Positions 18,377 to 24,387 of a stretch of 24,387 nucleotides of DNA are shown in pieces. The position numbers and the translations under genes are program-made. Each line of letters opens with the position of its first letter. The first letter of the stretch is position 1. This DNA is from an uncultured Collinsella sp. (GTDB lineage Bacteria > Actinomycetota > Coriobacteriia > Coriobacteriales > Coriobacteriaceae), in the NCBI GenBank assembly GCA_902464175.1, contig CABQHZ010000021.1, positions 1-24,387 of the forward strand, written 5' to 3'. Below the pieces are notes generated by a model. The model searched no databases. It saw nothing but the letters and a program-made list of their open reading frames with translations, and had not been told where the DNA came from.

Positions 18377-18401
18377 AAAAACACGCCGCTCGGGAGCGGC
18401 G
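18377..18401 (-). terminator. Terminator/attenuator hairpin directly before the kinase operon
   Basis: On the minus strand CGCCGCTC and GAGCGGCG form a perfect stem, two bases follow, then TTTTT. The T-run ends nine bases before ATG of the membrane protein gene, touching its ribosome site region (GGAGGAG). It could end transcripts from recR, or it could be a 5' attenuator if the operon promoter lies upstream of it. Confidence 0.7.
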
Positions 18402-18424
18402 CATTCATTCGAATCCATATTTGA

Positions 18425-18606
18425 GTGTATCAGCGAACCCAAAAGGTTGCGCAACGAATGAGCAAATTAAGGATGCGAGTGGAAGCATCCATGCGATAAG
18501 CGGATACAAAGCATCTTTGTTGCACAACAAACTTACAGTCGCACGGGAAAATTATGACTACCCCGTGCGTCGCGAGGAAAACATACGGCAGGAGCAGGCT
18601 CGCCAC
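18425..18606. promoter_or_regulatory. Gap between recR and kinase operon with several palindromes
   Basis: Contains GTTGCGCAAC (18446-18455), GGATGC/GCATCC (18471-18490), TTTGTTG-CA-CAACAAA (18516-18531) and GCACGGG/CCCGTGC (18541-18568). The last is a weak terminator candidate after recR on the minus strand, with the T-rich GTAAGTTTGTTG beyond it. On the minus strand TTGCGC and a GATACA-like hexamer 16-17 bases apart (about 18430-18455) could be a promoter for the kinase operon; support is weak. Confidence 0.4.
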
Positions 18607-19203
18607 CTAAATCGTGCGACGGGCCTCGATGGCGCGCCCGAGCGTAAGCTCGTCGGCATACTCCAGGTCGCCGCCCACGGGCAGGCCGCTCGCCAGACGC
18701 GACACCTCAACGCCCAGTGGCTTGATAGTGCGGGCCAGGTAGCTCGCCGTGGTCTCGCCCTCGATGTTGGGGTTGGTGGCGATGATGACCTCATGGATAT
18801 CCTCGTGGCCCAAACGCGCCAGCAGCTCGCGGATGTGCAACTGCTCGGGACCAATCTTGTCCATGGGGCTGATCACGCCGCCTAGCACATGGTACAGGCC
18901 ATGGTAGCTGCCCGTGCGCTCGATTGCCTGGACGTCGCGCGGCTCGCCCACCACGCAAATGCGAGTGGTGTCGCGCATCGAATCCTGGCAGATGGAGCAC
19001 TCGTCGGCCGTGGCGTAGTTAAAGCAACGGCTGCAAAAGTGGACCTCCTGCTTAACCTCCAGGATGGCCTCGGCCAGGCGGCGCGCCTCCTCGGCGTCAG
19101 CCTCCAACAGGTAATAGGCGATGCGCTGGGCCGACTTAGGACCAATGCCCGGCAGACGGCCCAGCTCATCGAGCAATTTTTGCAGGCTATGGTTAGCACT
19201 CAT
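18607..19203 (-). CDS. recR: Recombination mediator RecR
   Basis: A 198-residue protein of standard RecR length. The N-terminal helix-hairpin-helix reads RLPGIGPKSAQRIAYYLL (residues 16-33), the C4 zinc finger has Cys57, Cys60, Cys69 and Cys72 (CSRC...CSIC), and the Toprim domain runs from RICVVGEPRD (81) through TNPNIEGETTASYL. With RecF and RecO it forms the complex that loads RecA on gapped single-stranded DNA. The gene starts 13 bp after the ybaB stop, as in most bacteria. No Shine-Dalgarno is visible before ATG 19203 (GCGCATATAT), so initiation may depend on coupling with ybaB. Confidence 0.97.
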   Translation of the reverse strand: MSANHSLQKLLDELGRLPGIGPKSAQRIAYYLLEADAEEARRLAEAILEVKQEVHFCSRCFNYATADECSICQDSMRDTTRICVVGEPRDVQAIERTGSYHGLYHVLGGVISPMDKIGPEQLHIRELLARLGHEDIHEVIIATNPNIEGETTASYLARTIKPLGVEVSRLASGLPVGGDLEYADELTLGRAIEARRTI

Positions 19204-19216
19204 ATATATGCGCGTC

Positions 19217-19537
19217 TTAGAACGGCATGCCCGGGATGTTGAGGCCGCCGGTGATGGCGCCCATCTGCTTGTTGGCGAGCTCGTTGACGCCGCGAACGGC
19301 CTCGTTGACGGCAGCCATAATCATGTCCTGCAGCATGTCGACGTCCTCGGGATCGAGCGCATCGGGATCGATGGTGAGGTTGACGAGCTCCATCTCGCCG
19401 TTAACGGTCACCTTGACCATGCCGCCGCCGGCAGAGGCGTCGACGGTCTGGGACTTGAGGTTCTCCTGCGCGGCGGCAAGCTGCTCCTGCATCTTGCGAG
19501 CCTGCTTCATCATCTGCTGCATGTTCATACCGGCCAT
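19217..19537 (-). CDS. ybaB: YbaB/EbfC-family nucleoid-associated protein
   Basis: A 106-residue protein. It begins with a Met/Gln-rich helix (NMQQMMKQARKMQEQLAAAQ), followed by the core GGGMVKVTVNGEMELVNLTI and DMIMAAVNEAV. Family members are homodimeric DNA-binding proteins of modest specificity. AAAGGAG six bases before the ATG is a good ribosome site. It precedes recR by 13 bp; the usual third partner dnaX is about 1.4 kb away rather than adjacent, so ybaB-recR needs its own promoter here. The palindrome at 19551-19564 sits just ahead of the ribosome site. Confidence 0.95.
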   Translation of the reverse strand: MAGMNMQQMMKQARKMQEQLAAAQENLKSQTVDASAGGGMVKVTVNGEMELVNLTIDPDALDPEDVDMLQDMIMAAVNEAVRGVNELANKQMGAITGGLNIPGMPF

Positions 19538-19550
19538 GATGGCTCCTTTA

Positions 19551-19564
19551 CGTGCGGCCGCACG
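19551..19564. repeat. 14-base palindrome CGTGCGGCCGCACG before ybaB
   Basis: Perfect palindrome five bases upstream of the ybaB ribosome-site core. It may be an operator or a leader hairpin; symmetry and position are the only evidence. Confidence 0.45.
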
Positions 19565-19699
19565 CCGAGCTGCAAGGGCAGCCGGAGCACGGCGGGACTT
19601 TCAAACTCAAAAATCGTACCACGGCGCGAGGCCAGCGAGCGGGGCGGACGTGTTACCTCAGTCGATATACATGTCCTCTAGCGAAACGCACCGCCCAAG

Positions 19700-19733
19700 A
19701 TTATGCAAGGTCGAATTATGCAAGGTTGCATAA
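19700..19733. promoter_or_regulatory. Operator-like repeat: ATTATGCAAGGT twice plus inverted half
   Basis: ATTATGCAAGGT occurs at 19700-19711 and 19715-19726. The second copy is half of the 18-base inverted repeat TTATGCAA-GG-TTGCATAA at 19716-19733. This triple half-site lies about 165 bp upstream of ybaB and 145 bp upstream of the divergent gene at 19876, a usual place for a regulator acting on either. The same octamer occurs at 4498-4505 and 10305-10312. Confidence 0.5.
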
Positions 19734-19835
19734 AATCTCAAGCAAATCTAGTAGAGCCGAAATCGGCATTTCATGTGTGCCACTAAATTGCTAAATGGCG
19801 AACCGCTGCTCGAGGCGGCGCACATGGCGACAGGG

Positions 19836-19841
19836 TATAAT
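19836..19841 (+). promoter_or_regulatory. Consensus -10 box TATAAT for the gene at 19876
   Basis: A perfect TATAAT stands 34 bp before the ATG at 19876. No clear -35 is seen 16-18 bp upstream, so activation or an alternative -35 is possible. GGAGGTG at 19865-19871 is the ribosome site. Confidence 0.55.
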
Positions 19842-19875
19842 TTGATTGTCATAGATAGCAATTTGGAGGTGCCCC

Positions 19876-20352
19876 ATGAATGCCCCCGACGCGCTCCAAA
19901 ACATCCGCTCAAAACACCCCGCTCTATATTTGGTTATCTATCTCTTTGCCGGCTGGGCATTGCTGGTTGTCGTCACCCACGCTATAGCCTTTGGAGCAGA
20001 ACTGCTGATAGCCAGCTCGGACCAGCCCACCGTCAAATGGGAAGCGACCGATGAGTGCACCGACGGAACCCGAACCATTTACTACAACAGCCCGTCCCTC
20101 TACCAAGAGTTCAAGGTCAAGATAAAGGACTCCAAGATTGTCGATGCCGAACCAGGCGCTTTCTTGACAATCGGAGCAACCCTCAACGCCGAGCAAGTCG
20201 AGTACACGGACAGCCGCGCGACGTATCGTGTCGACCTCAGCACCCTAGGCCGACCGTCACGCACCTGCCTACTCGAATGCGATATACGCGGCACCACACT
20301 ACACATGTCCGAAATTCAAATGCGCCCGGATAAAGAGCCCCTAAAGGGCTAG
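19876..20352 (+). CDS. Small single-pass membrane protein, unknown function
   Basis: A 158-residue protein I do not recognise. Residues 1-15 are polar, about 17-45 form one long hydrophobic segment (ALYLVIYLFAGWALLVVVTH), and the remaining ~110 residues are a soluble, beta-rich, probably extracytoplasmic domain with Cys60, Cys131 and Cys135. The start has GGAGGTG five bases upstream and a TATAAT box before it, so it is very likely expressed. It is a single gene facing the DUF4160 gene, whose stop codon is 25 bp away. It lies in the segment that separates ybaB from dnaX. Confidence 0.75.
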   Translation: MNAPDALQNIRSKHPALYLVIYLFAGWALLVVVTHAIAFGAELLIASSDQPTVKWEATDECTDGTRTIYYNSPSLYQEFKVKIKDSKIVDAEPGAFLTIGATLNAEQVEYTDSRATYRVDLSTLGRPSRTCLLECDIRGTTLHMSEIQMRPDKEPLKG

Positions 20353-20355
20353 GGG
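20338..20355. terminator. Hairpin between convergent genes
   Basis: CCCCTA and TAGGGG pair around a six-base loop, spanning the stop codon of the plus-strand gene. On the minus strand CTCTTTA follows, so it could terminate the DUF4160 transcript; on the plus strand only TCCTAAG follows. Confidence 0.4.
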
Positions 20356-20377
20356 TCCTAAGCCCAGCAAGCGATTC

Positions 20378-20650
20378 TCAACAGTAAAACGACAGCCCAC
20401 CGGTTGTTTCTTTCCAGCGTTTGCAAATCAGCGCATGGTTAGATGAAACAAACTGCATGATATCGCGTAAATCCCGAGCAGGAATATCGCCCTTGTTATG
20501 GGCCAGCTTGCATCCGCCGGAGCGGGTAAGCCATATCTTGGTTGCCTCGGCAGTGGGGCGCTTGACCGCAACGTGAACATGGACAGGTTCGCCGTTCTCC
20601 CCTGTCCAGAAAAAGATGATGTACGGCCCGAGTCGAAACAGACTAGGCAT
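20378..20650 (-). CDS. DUF4160-domain protein
   Basis: A 90-residue protein matching the DUF4160 pattern: MPSLFRLGPYIIFFWTGENG, then PVHVHV (residues 22-27), the ATKIWL strand (36-41), and a helical end in NHALICKRW. The His-x-His after the Glu/Gly turn is a hallmark of the family and could be catalytic or metal-binding, but no function is established to my knowledge. The frame is open further upstream, but the family match starts at this ATG. It overlaps the upstream gene by eight bases, so the two are translated as a pair. Such pairs of small overlapping genes are typical of toxin-antitoxin modules, which is inference here. Confidence 0.83.
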   Translation of the reverse strand: MPSLFRLGPYIIFFWTGENGEPVHVHVAVKRPTAEATKIWLTRSGGCKLAHNKGDIPARDLRDIMQFVSSNHALICKRWKETTGGLSFYC

Positions 20651-20903
20651 AGACCCGTCCGCCTTCGTAAGCAAAACGCAAGATGAGCGGGGCGTTGTTG
20701 CGTACAAAATCATCGAGTTCTTTGAGGTCTGCTTCGCTAAAGCCCTCGTGCGACACCCAATTGAATGCCGGCAAGATGCACTCCGCCGTGTCAAAACCCC
20801 AATCGCGCGGGCGCTCCACAACAACCTTCACCGTGTTGTCCTCACGGACTTCGGAATACGAAACTTGCGTATCGTCCTCAAGGCGGACATATTCCCACAT
20901 CAT
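20643..20903 (-). CDS. Small acidic partner protein of DUF4160, unknown
   Basis: An 86-residue protein, acidic overall, with an N-terminal beta-rich half (WEYVRLEDDTQVSYSEV) and a C-terminal helix region FSEADLKELDDFVRNNAPLILRFAYEGG. I do not assign a Pfam family; it does not fit the DUF2442 pattern often found next to DUF4160. GGAG seven bases before ATG 20903 supports the start; a second ATG follows directly. The gene begins 54 bp after dnaX on the same strand, so dnaX readthrough may transcribe it, although TATACT near 20938-20943 could be a -10 box. Order (acidic protein first, overlapping basic partner second) resembles antitoxin-toxin pairs. Confidence 0.75.
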   Translation of the reverse strand: MMWEYVRLEDDTQVSYSEVREDNTVKVVVERPRDWGFDTAECILPAFNWVSHEGFSEADLKELDDFVRNNAPLILRFAYEGGRVYA

Positions 20904-20957
20904 AAGCTCGCTCCGTTCAAAGACGTCTCTTCTTGAGCAGTATACCCGCCTGTACAG

Positions 20958-23390
20958 CTACTCCACCGGCTTGAAGATGGTGGACTGACCGAAGACGCTG
21001 CGGATGAGGGCTTTGGCCTCGTCCTCGGTCTGGGGGATGCATGGGGCTGCGCCCTGATGGCCGAAGGGACTGCCCGCGCCGGGGTTGGACTCCCAGGGAG
21101 CTGCAGGAGCGTCCTCCTCTTTGGGGGCAGTTGCAGCGGGCTTGGGCGCGGGCGTCGCACCCGGCACGTCGAACGGAGGCAGATCGTCCCCGCTCGCATC
21201 GCCTGCAAAGCCGCCGACCATGGCGTCATCGTAGGGCACCTGCTCGGATTCCCACGGTGCAGACTGCGCAGACGGCTGAGCCTTGGGAGCGGACGCGCGC
21301 TCGGGCGCTCGGGGTGCGGGCTCGGTCGGGAGCTTGCCCGTGGCAGGAGCGCCAGCGGGGTTGTCGGAGCGCAGCCAGGGGGCTTTGCCCAGGTCGGATG
21401 ACTTGGGCGCAGCGGGTTCAGGCGCCGACGGGGTCGGTGCCGCTACCGGTGCCGCTTTTGGCTGCGTCGCGCTGACGTTCGAGGATGCAGGGGCCGCCGA
21501 GGACACGGGTTGCGGGTCCGCAGATGCCGCAGCCCGTGCAGATGGAGAATGCTCCTCATGTTGAGGAGCCAGCGTGCCACCTCCATCCAGGACGTAGTCG
21601 ACGGTGCGACGACCGAAGACCGCACTGACTGTCGGCAGGACCACCGACTGCGTGTCGGCGCGTCCGAGCATCTTGATGGCAAAGGTCGAGCCCGCGGGGA
21701 ACGAGACCGTGAGCTTGGAGCCGTCGTCTGCTGTGGCGCGGGCATTGAGCAAAAGCCCTGCGTAGGAGGCCTGACGAGCCTTGACGCGTTCGACGACCTC
21801 GGCCCATTTGCGCTGGAGCTCACCGGCATCCTCGACCGCGGGGGTCTCGGCGGCACCAGCGGCAGCAACCTGGGCGGCGGTGTTGGGCTGGGGCTTAGGT
21901 GCCGGAGCGGTGGCAGGCGCGGGGGCTGCAACGGGCTGAGGCGTCGGAGCCGGCGCAGACTGAGGTGCAGACGCTGCAGGCTTGGAAGCCGACACGGACG
22001 CAGAACGGGGCGCAGGCTGAGCCGCCGGAGCGGCAGCACCACGGTCCCAAGGCATACCGCCCTGGCGCGCGGACGTATCAGCGGTGGTAGCAGATGCCGC
22101 CGGAGTAGCGGCTCGGGCACCCGAGATCAGCGTCGGCTGCTGGGCAGCAGCGGGTACGGATGCTGCAGGCGCGGTGGCCTGAGCAGCAGCCACGCTCGCC
22201 GGCACGGCGCCGTTGGCAACCATGGCCTCCAGACGCGCCACGCGCTCGGCCAATGCCTCAATCGTTAAATCAGCCTCGGGACGTGCCAGACGCGTACAGG
22301 CAATCTCGAGCACCAGGCGCACGTCGCTCGCGCCCCTCATCTCCAGTGCGGCATCGTCGAGCACCGTCAGCACGCGGGCCAGGCGGTCGGCAGGATGCTC
22401 GCCAAAGGCAGCGGCCTCGGCAGCAAGCGCCTCGGCCTGCTCGGAGCCGCCCTCAAACAGCTCGGCACGGGCACCGGCAACGCAGGCAACGTACACGTCA
22501 CGCACATGCGCTACCAGGTCGCGCGTCAGCTCCAGCAGGTCGTTTCCTTCCTCGACCTGCGCACGGATCAGTCCATAGAGCTCGGCAACATCGCGATCGG
22601 CAATGGCGCGGGAAAACTCGCCCAGAATCTGGTCCGAAACCTCGCCTAAAAGCGAGCGGGCATCGTCCGCATGCACAGAACCGTTGCCAAAAACGCTCAG
22701 CTGCTCCAGCGTGGAGAGCGCGTCGCGCATGCCGCCCTTGGCATGGCGCGCCACGATGGCGAGCGCCTCGTCGTCGTAATCGAAGCCCTCCTGCTCGCAT
22801 ACGTATGCCAGGCGATGCTCAATATCCTCGTTGCCGATGCGATGGAAATCGAAACGCTGGCAGCGCGAGAGGATGGTCTCCAGAATCTTTTGCGGGTCGG
22901 TGGTGCACAGCACAAAGATCACGTGTGCCGGCGGCTCCTCAAGCGTCTTGAGCAGCGCGTTGAACGCCGCCGTCGTGAGCATGTGGACCTCGTCGATGAT
23001 ATAGATCTTGTACTTGCCGCGCACCGGGGCAAAGTTGACGGAGTTGATGATCTCCTCGCGCACGTTGTCCACGCCGGTACGGCTTGCGGCATCGAGCTCG
23101 TAGACATCGGGGTGGTTGCCCTCGGCAATGAGCTCGCACTCCTCGCAGGTACCGTCGGGCATGCAGCCGCTTGCACCCTCGGCGCGCGCCACCTCGGCAT
23201 TGCGGCACAGCAGCGCCTTGGCAAGGATGCGCGCCATGGTGGTCTTGCCCGTGCCGCGCGGTCCGCAGAACAGGTAGGCGTGGGACAGGCGTCCCTCGGT
23301 GATAGCGTGCTCGAGCGTCGAGACGATATGCTGCTGGCCCACCACGGAGTCGAAGGTGAGCGGGCGATACTTTCGGTACAACGATTCCAT
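20958..23390 (-). CDS. dnaX: DNA polymerase III subunit gamma/tau
   Basis: An 810-residue clamp-loader ATPase. The AAA+ part has Walker A GPRGTGKT at 43-50, the zinc site Cys62, Cys76, Cys82, Cys85, Walker B IIDEVHML at 132-139, sensor 1 CTTDP and the arginine finger LSRCQRF at 174-180. The clamp-loader oligomerisation region extends to about 370. From about 395 to 770 there is a very long Ala/Pro/Gln-rich segment interrupted near 545-640 by a folded part (LQRKWAEVVERVKARQASYAGLL), probably a tau domain III-like unit. The end DEAKALIRSVFGQSTIFKPVE looks conserved. I see no A-rich slippery site for a shortened gamma form. The ORF extends to 23501, but GGGAG five bases before ATG 23390 and homology from MESLYRKYRP set the start. 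Confidence 0.96.
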   Translation of the reverse strand: MESLYRKYRPLTFDSVVGQQHIVSTLEHAITEGRLSHAYLFCGPRGTGKTTMARILAKALLCRNAEVARAEGASGCMPDGTCEECELIAEGNHPDVYELDAASRTGVDNVREEIINSVNFAPVRGKYKIYIIDEVHMLTTAAFNALLKTLEEPPAHVIFVLCTTDPQKILETILSRCQRFDFHRIGNEDIEHRLAYVCEQEGFDYDDEALAIVARHAKGGMRDALSTLEQLSVFGNGSVHADDARSLLGEVSDQILGEFSRAIADRDVAELYGLIRAQVEEGNDLLELTRDLVAHVRDVYVACVAGARAELFEGGSEQAEALAAEAAAFGEHPADRLARVLTVLDDAALEMRGASDVRLVLEIACTRLARPEADLTIEALAERVARLEAMVANGAVPASVAAAQATAPAASVPAAAQQPTLISGARAATPAASATTADTSARQGGMPWDRGAAAPAAQPAPRSASVSASKPAASAPQSAPAPTPQPVAAPAPATAPAPKPQPNTAAQVAAAGAAETPAVEDAGELQRKWAEVVERVKARQASYAGLLLNARATADDGSKLTVSFPAGSTFAIKMLGRADTQSVVLPTVSAVFGRRTVDYVLDGGGTLAPQHEEHSPSARAAASADPQPVSSAAPASSNVSATQPKAAPVAAPTPSAPEPAAPKSSDLGKAPWLRSDNPAGAPATGKLPTEPAPRAPERASAPKAQPSAQSAPWESEQVPYDDAMVGGFAGDASGDDLPPFDVPGATPAPKPAATAPKEEDAPAAPWESNPGAGSPFGHQGAAPCIPQTEDEAKALIRSVFGQSTIFKPVE

Positions 23391-23506
23391 GGGTGCTCCC
23401 CCGGGTATACTGAGTCTTGTTGCCGCGGCGGCCATGCGGTCGCACGGCATACTGCATTCCATAATAACCCGTACGGCGAGCCCGCCGCGATAGGAGTCCA
23501 AAGAGC
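23391..23506. promoter_or_regulatory. Divergent promoter region of dnaX and the YcxB-like gene
   Basis: 116 bp. On the minus strand TATACC (near 23405) could be a dnaX -10; on the plus strand CATAAT (near 23459-23464) could serve the gene at 23507. Neither has a good -35. It also holds the GC-rich CCGCGGCGG stretch. No structured RNA such as the signal-recognition RNA is seen here. Confidence 0.35.
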
Positions 23507-24223
23507 ATGGCAGACGCAGAGAGCAACCTCGTTCCCTCCGAAGCAGCCGACCAGGTCGAGGTCGCGCTCGAGGAGCAGGCCGCAGCCGACGACGGCATTC
23601 TGTACCTCAACGAGTATCAGTACGAAAACGACCTCGTCACCGACTTTGCGCGCCTGGTCGCCTCGCCCAGGCGCCGTGGCTCCCTGTACGTCGCCGCCGC
23701 GATTGCCGCGCTCATCGGCATCGGCATGCTGGTGGCCGGCGGCAGCTGGATCAAGTTCGGCGTCGTGCTGATCGTGTTCGGCGCCTTTTTGGCCTGGTGG
23801 AGCAAGAACCTGCACCACACGCTCGCCCGCGACTTTATCGACGCCGTCGAGGCCGACGAGTCCATGGGTGGCCGCTATCGCCGCGTCGCCGCCAACGAGG
23901 ACGGCCTGATGGTTTGGGGCAAGAGCGGCAAGTCGCAGTTCTTCCCGTTTGACAAGCTCGACCACGTACTCGACGGCGAGCGCATCTTTGTGGCCATGTT
24001 CGCCGACCAGGGCGTGACGATCCCCAAGGACACCTTCGTCCGTGGCGATGCCGAGCAGTTTGGCTCCTTCCTCAAGGCCCGTATCAACAAAAAACTCCGC
24101 ATCGAGACCAAGAAGAAGAAAATGAAGGCCGAGAAGGCTGCAGCCGAGGCCAAGCAGGGCGACAAGCCCCAGGAGACCAAGGGCAAGCAGCGCAAGCAGA
24201 AGAAGAACAAGAAGAAGCACTAA
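23507..24223 (+). CDS. YcxB-like membrane protein
   Basis: A 238-residue protein. An acidic N-terminus and the YLNEYQYENDLVTDF segment (33-47) precede two hydrophobic helices (about 59-77 and 82-98). A cytoplasmic domain of the YcxB-like C-terminal type follows (about 125-190: LMVWGKSGKSQFFPFDKL, DGERIFVAMF, VTIPKDTF), a pleckstrin-like beta fold. The tail from 195 is extremely Lys-rich (NKKLRIETKKKKMKAEK ... KKNKKKH) and may bind nucleic acid or lipid head groups; this is inference. The function of the family is not established. It is divergent from dnaX and apparently single. AGGAG before the ATG is rather distant (10-12 bases), with AAAGAG nearer. Confidence 0.8.
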   Translation: MADAESNLVPSEAADQVEVALEEQAAADDGILYLNEYQYENDLVTDFARLVASPRRRGSLYVAAAIAALIGIGMLVAGGSWIKFGVVLIVFGAFLAWWSKNLHHTLARDFIDAVEADESMGGRYRRVAANEDGLMVWGKSGKSQFFPFDKLDHVLDGERIFVAMFADQGVTIPKDTFVRGDAEQFGSFLKARINKKLRIETKKKKMKAEKAAAEAKQGDKPQETKGKQRKQKKNKKKH

Positions 24224-24367
24224 GGCCAAGCCAGACAGACAGCCTCGCATCCCGCTATCCTCCCCATGCACCCGAGCGTGCTACACTAGCAGCATCTATG
24301 CCACCGCGAACGGCTCGGCTCCGCGCCCGCCACTCGCAAACGAACTTTAAACGCACGAGGGTTGGCC
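24224..24367. other. Intergenic region after the YcxB-like gene
   Basis: No clear terminator follows the gene at 23507. TGCTACACT at 24279-24287 looks like an extended -10 box for the next plus-strand gene, without a clear -35. GAGGG six bases before ATG 24368 is that gene's ribosome site. Confidence 0.4.
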
Positions 24368-24387
24368 ATGCCGCTTTTCTCGCAACA
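24368..24387 (+). CDS. Start of a plus-strand gene cut by the window edge
   Basis: ATG 24368 with GAGGG six bases upstream opens a frame reading MPLFSQ before the window ends. The product cannot be identified from six residues. Confidence 0.5.

Noticed and set aside
18400..18420. TTCGAATCC resembling a tRNA T-loop
   Set aside because: No acceptor, D or anticodon arm can be built around it on either strand.
19538..19660. Possible signal-recognition RNA near dnaX/ybaB
   Set aside because: The conserved apical-loop sequence of the 4.5S/scRNA was not found in this gap or in 23391-23506.
20643..20903. Assignment of the DUF4160 partner as DUF2442
   Set aside because: The typical DUF2442 strand pattern and its GaDLpPE-like end are missing, so it is left unassigned.
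20958..23390. Programmed frameshift in dnaX giving a short gamma form
   Set aside because: No A-rich slippery heptamer was found on the coding strand where the truncation would be expected.

Overview
The window looks like chromosome of a strictly anaerobic, high-GC actinobacterium of the class Coriobacteriia, most likely Collinsella. This is inferred from base composition, strong Shine-Dalgarno sites, a single-chain pyruvate:ferredoxin oxidoreductase, a stand-alone carbamate kinase, a LytTR two-component pair and a dnaX whose product has a very long Ala/Pro-rich linker. No species-level search was possible. Most genes lie on the minus strand.

Layout. 1-4435 (minus): histidine kinase, LytTR regulator, a zinc-dependent phospholipase C-like protein, then an MFS transporter that runs off the left edge. 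4547-7407 (minus): an APC-family permease followed by a metal-dependent amidohydrolase, probably one uptake-and-hydrolysis operon. 7408-7763: a hairpin-rich gap without a convincing gene. 7764-8765 (plus): a membrane-anchored C39-like cysteine peptidase. A short non-coding element with perfect 25-bp inverted repeats (8762-9006) sits exactly on its stop codon. 9114-10076 (minus): carbamate kinase, preceded by an unusually long AT-rich control region. 10596-10720: a 29-bp perfect inverted repeat enclosing the terminator of the nifJ-type oxidoreductase gene (10731-14270, minus).

14673-18361 (minus) is a tight three-gene operon: a membrane protein with a Ser/Gly-rich linker, a Ser/Thr protein kinase with four C-terminal membrane segments, and an FHA-domain protein. 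The first two genes overlap by four bases, and the FHA gene's ribosome site lies inside the end of the kinase gene. A terminator-like hairpin sits directly before the first ribosome site. This is the most system-like unit in the window.

18607-23390 (minus) is the recombination/replication cluster dnaX ... ybaB-recR. The usual compact order is interrupted by about 1.4 kb holding a small membrane protein gene (plus), a DUF4160 gene overlapping a small acidic partner gene (minus, a toxin-antitoxin-like layout), and an operator-like repeat. 23507-24223 (plus): a YcxB-like membrane protein divergent from dnaX. 24368: the first codons of another plus-strand gene.

The octamer TTATGCAA or its complement occurs five times, all between genes and mostly in palindromic or repeated form (4491-4505, 10305-10312, 19700-19733), so one regulator may link several of these units.
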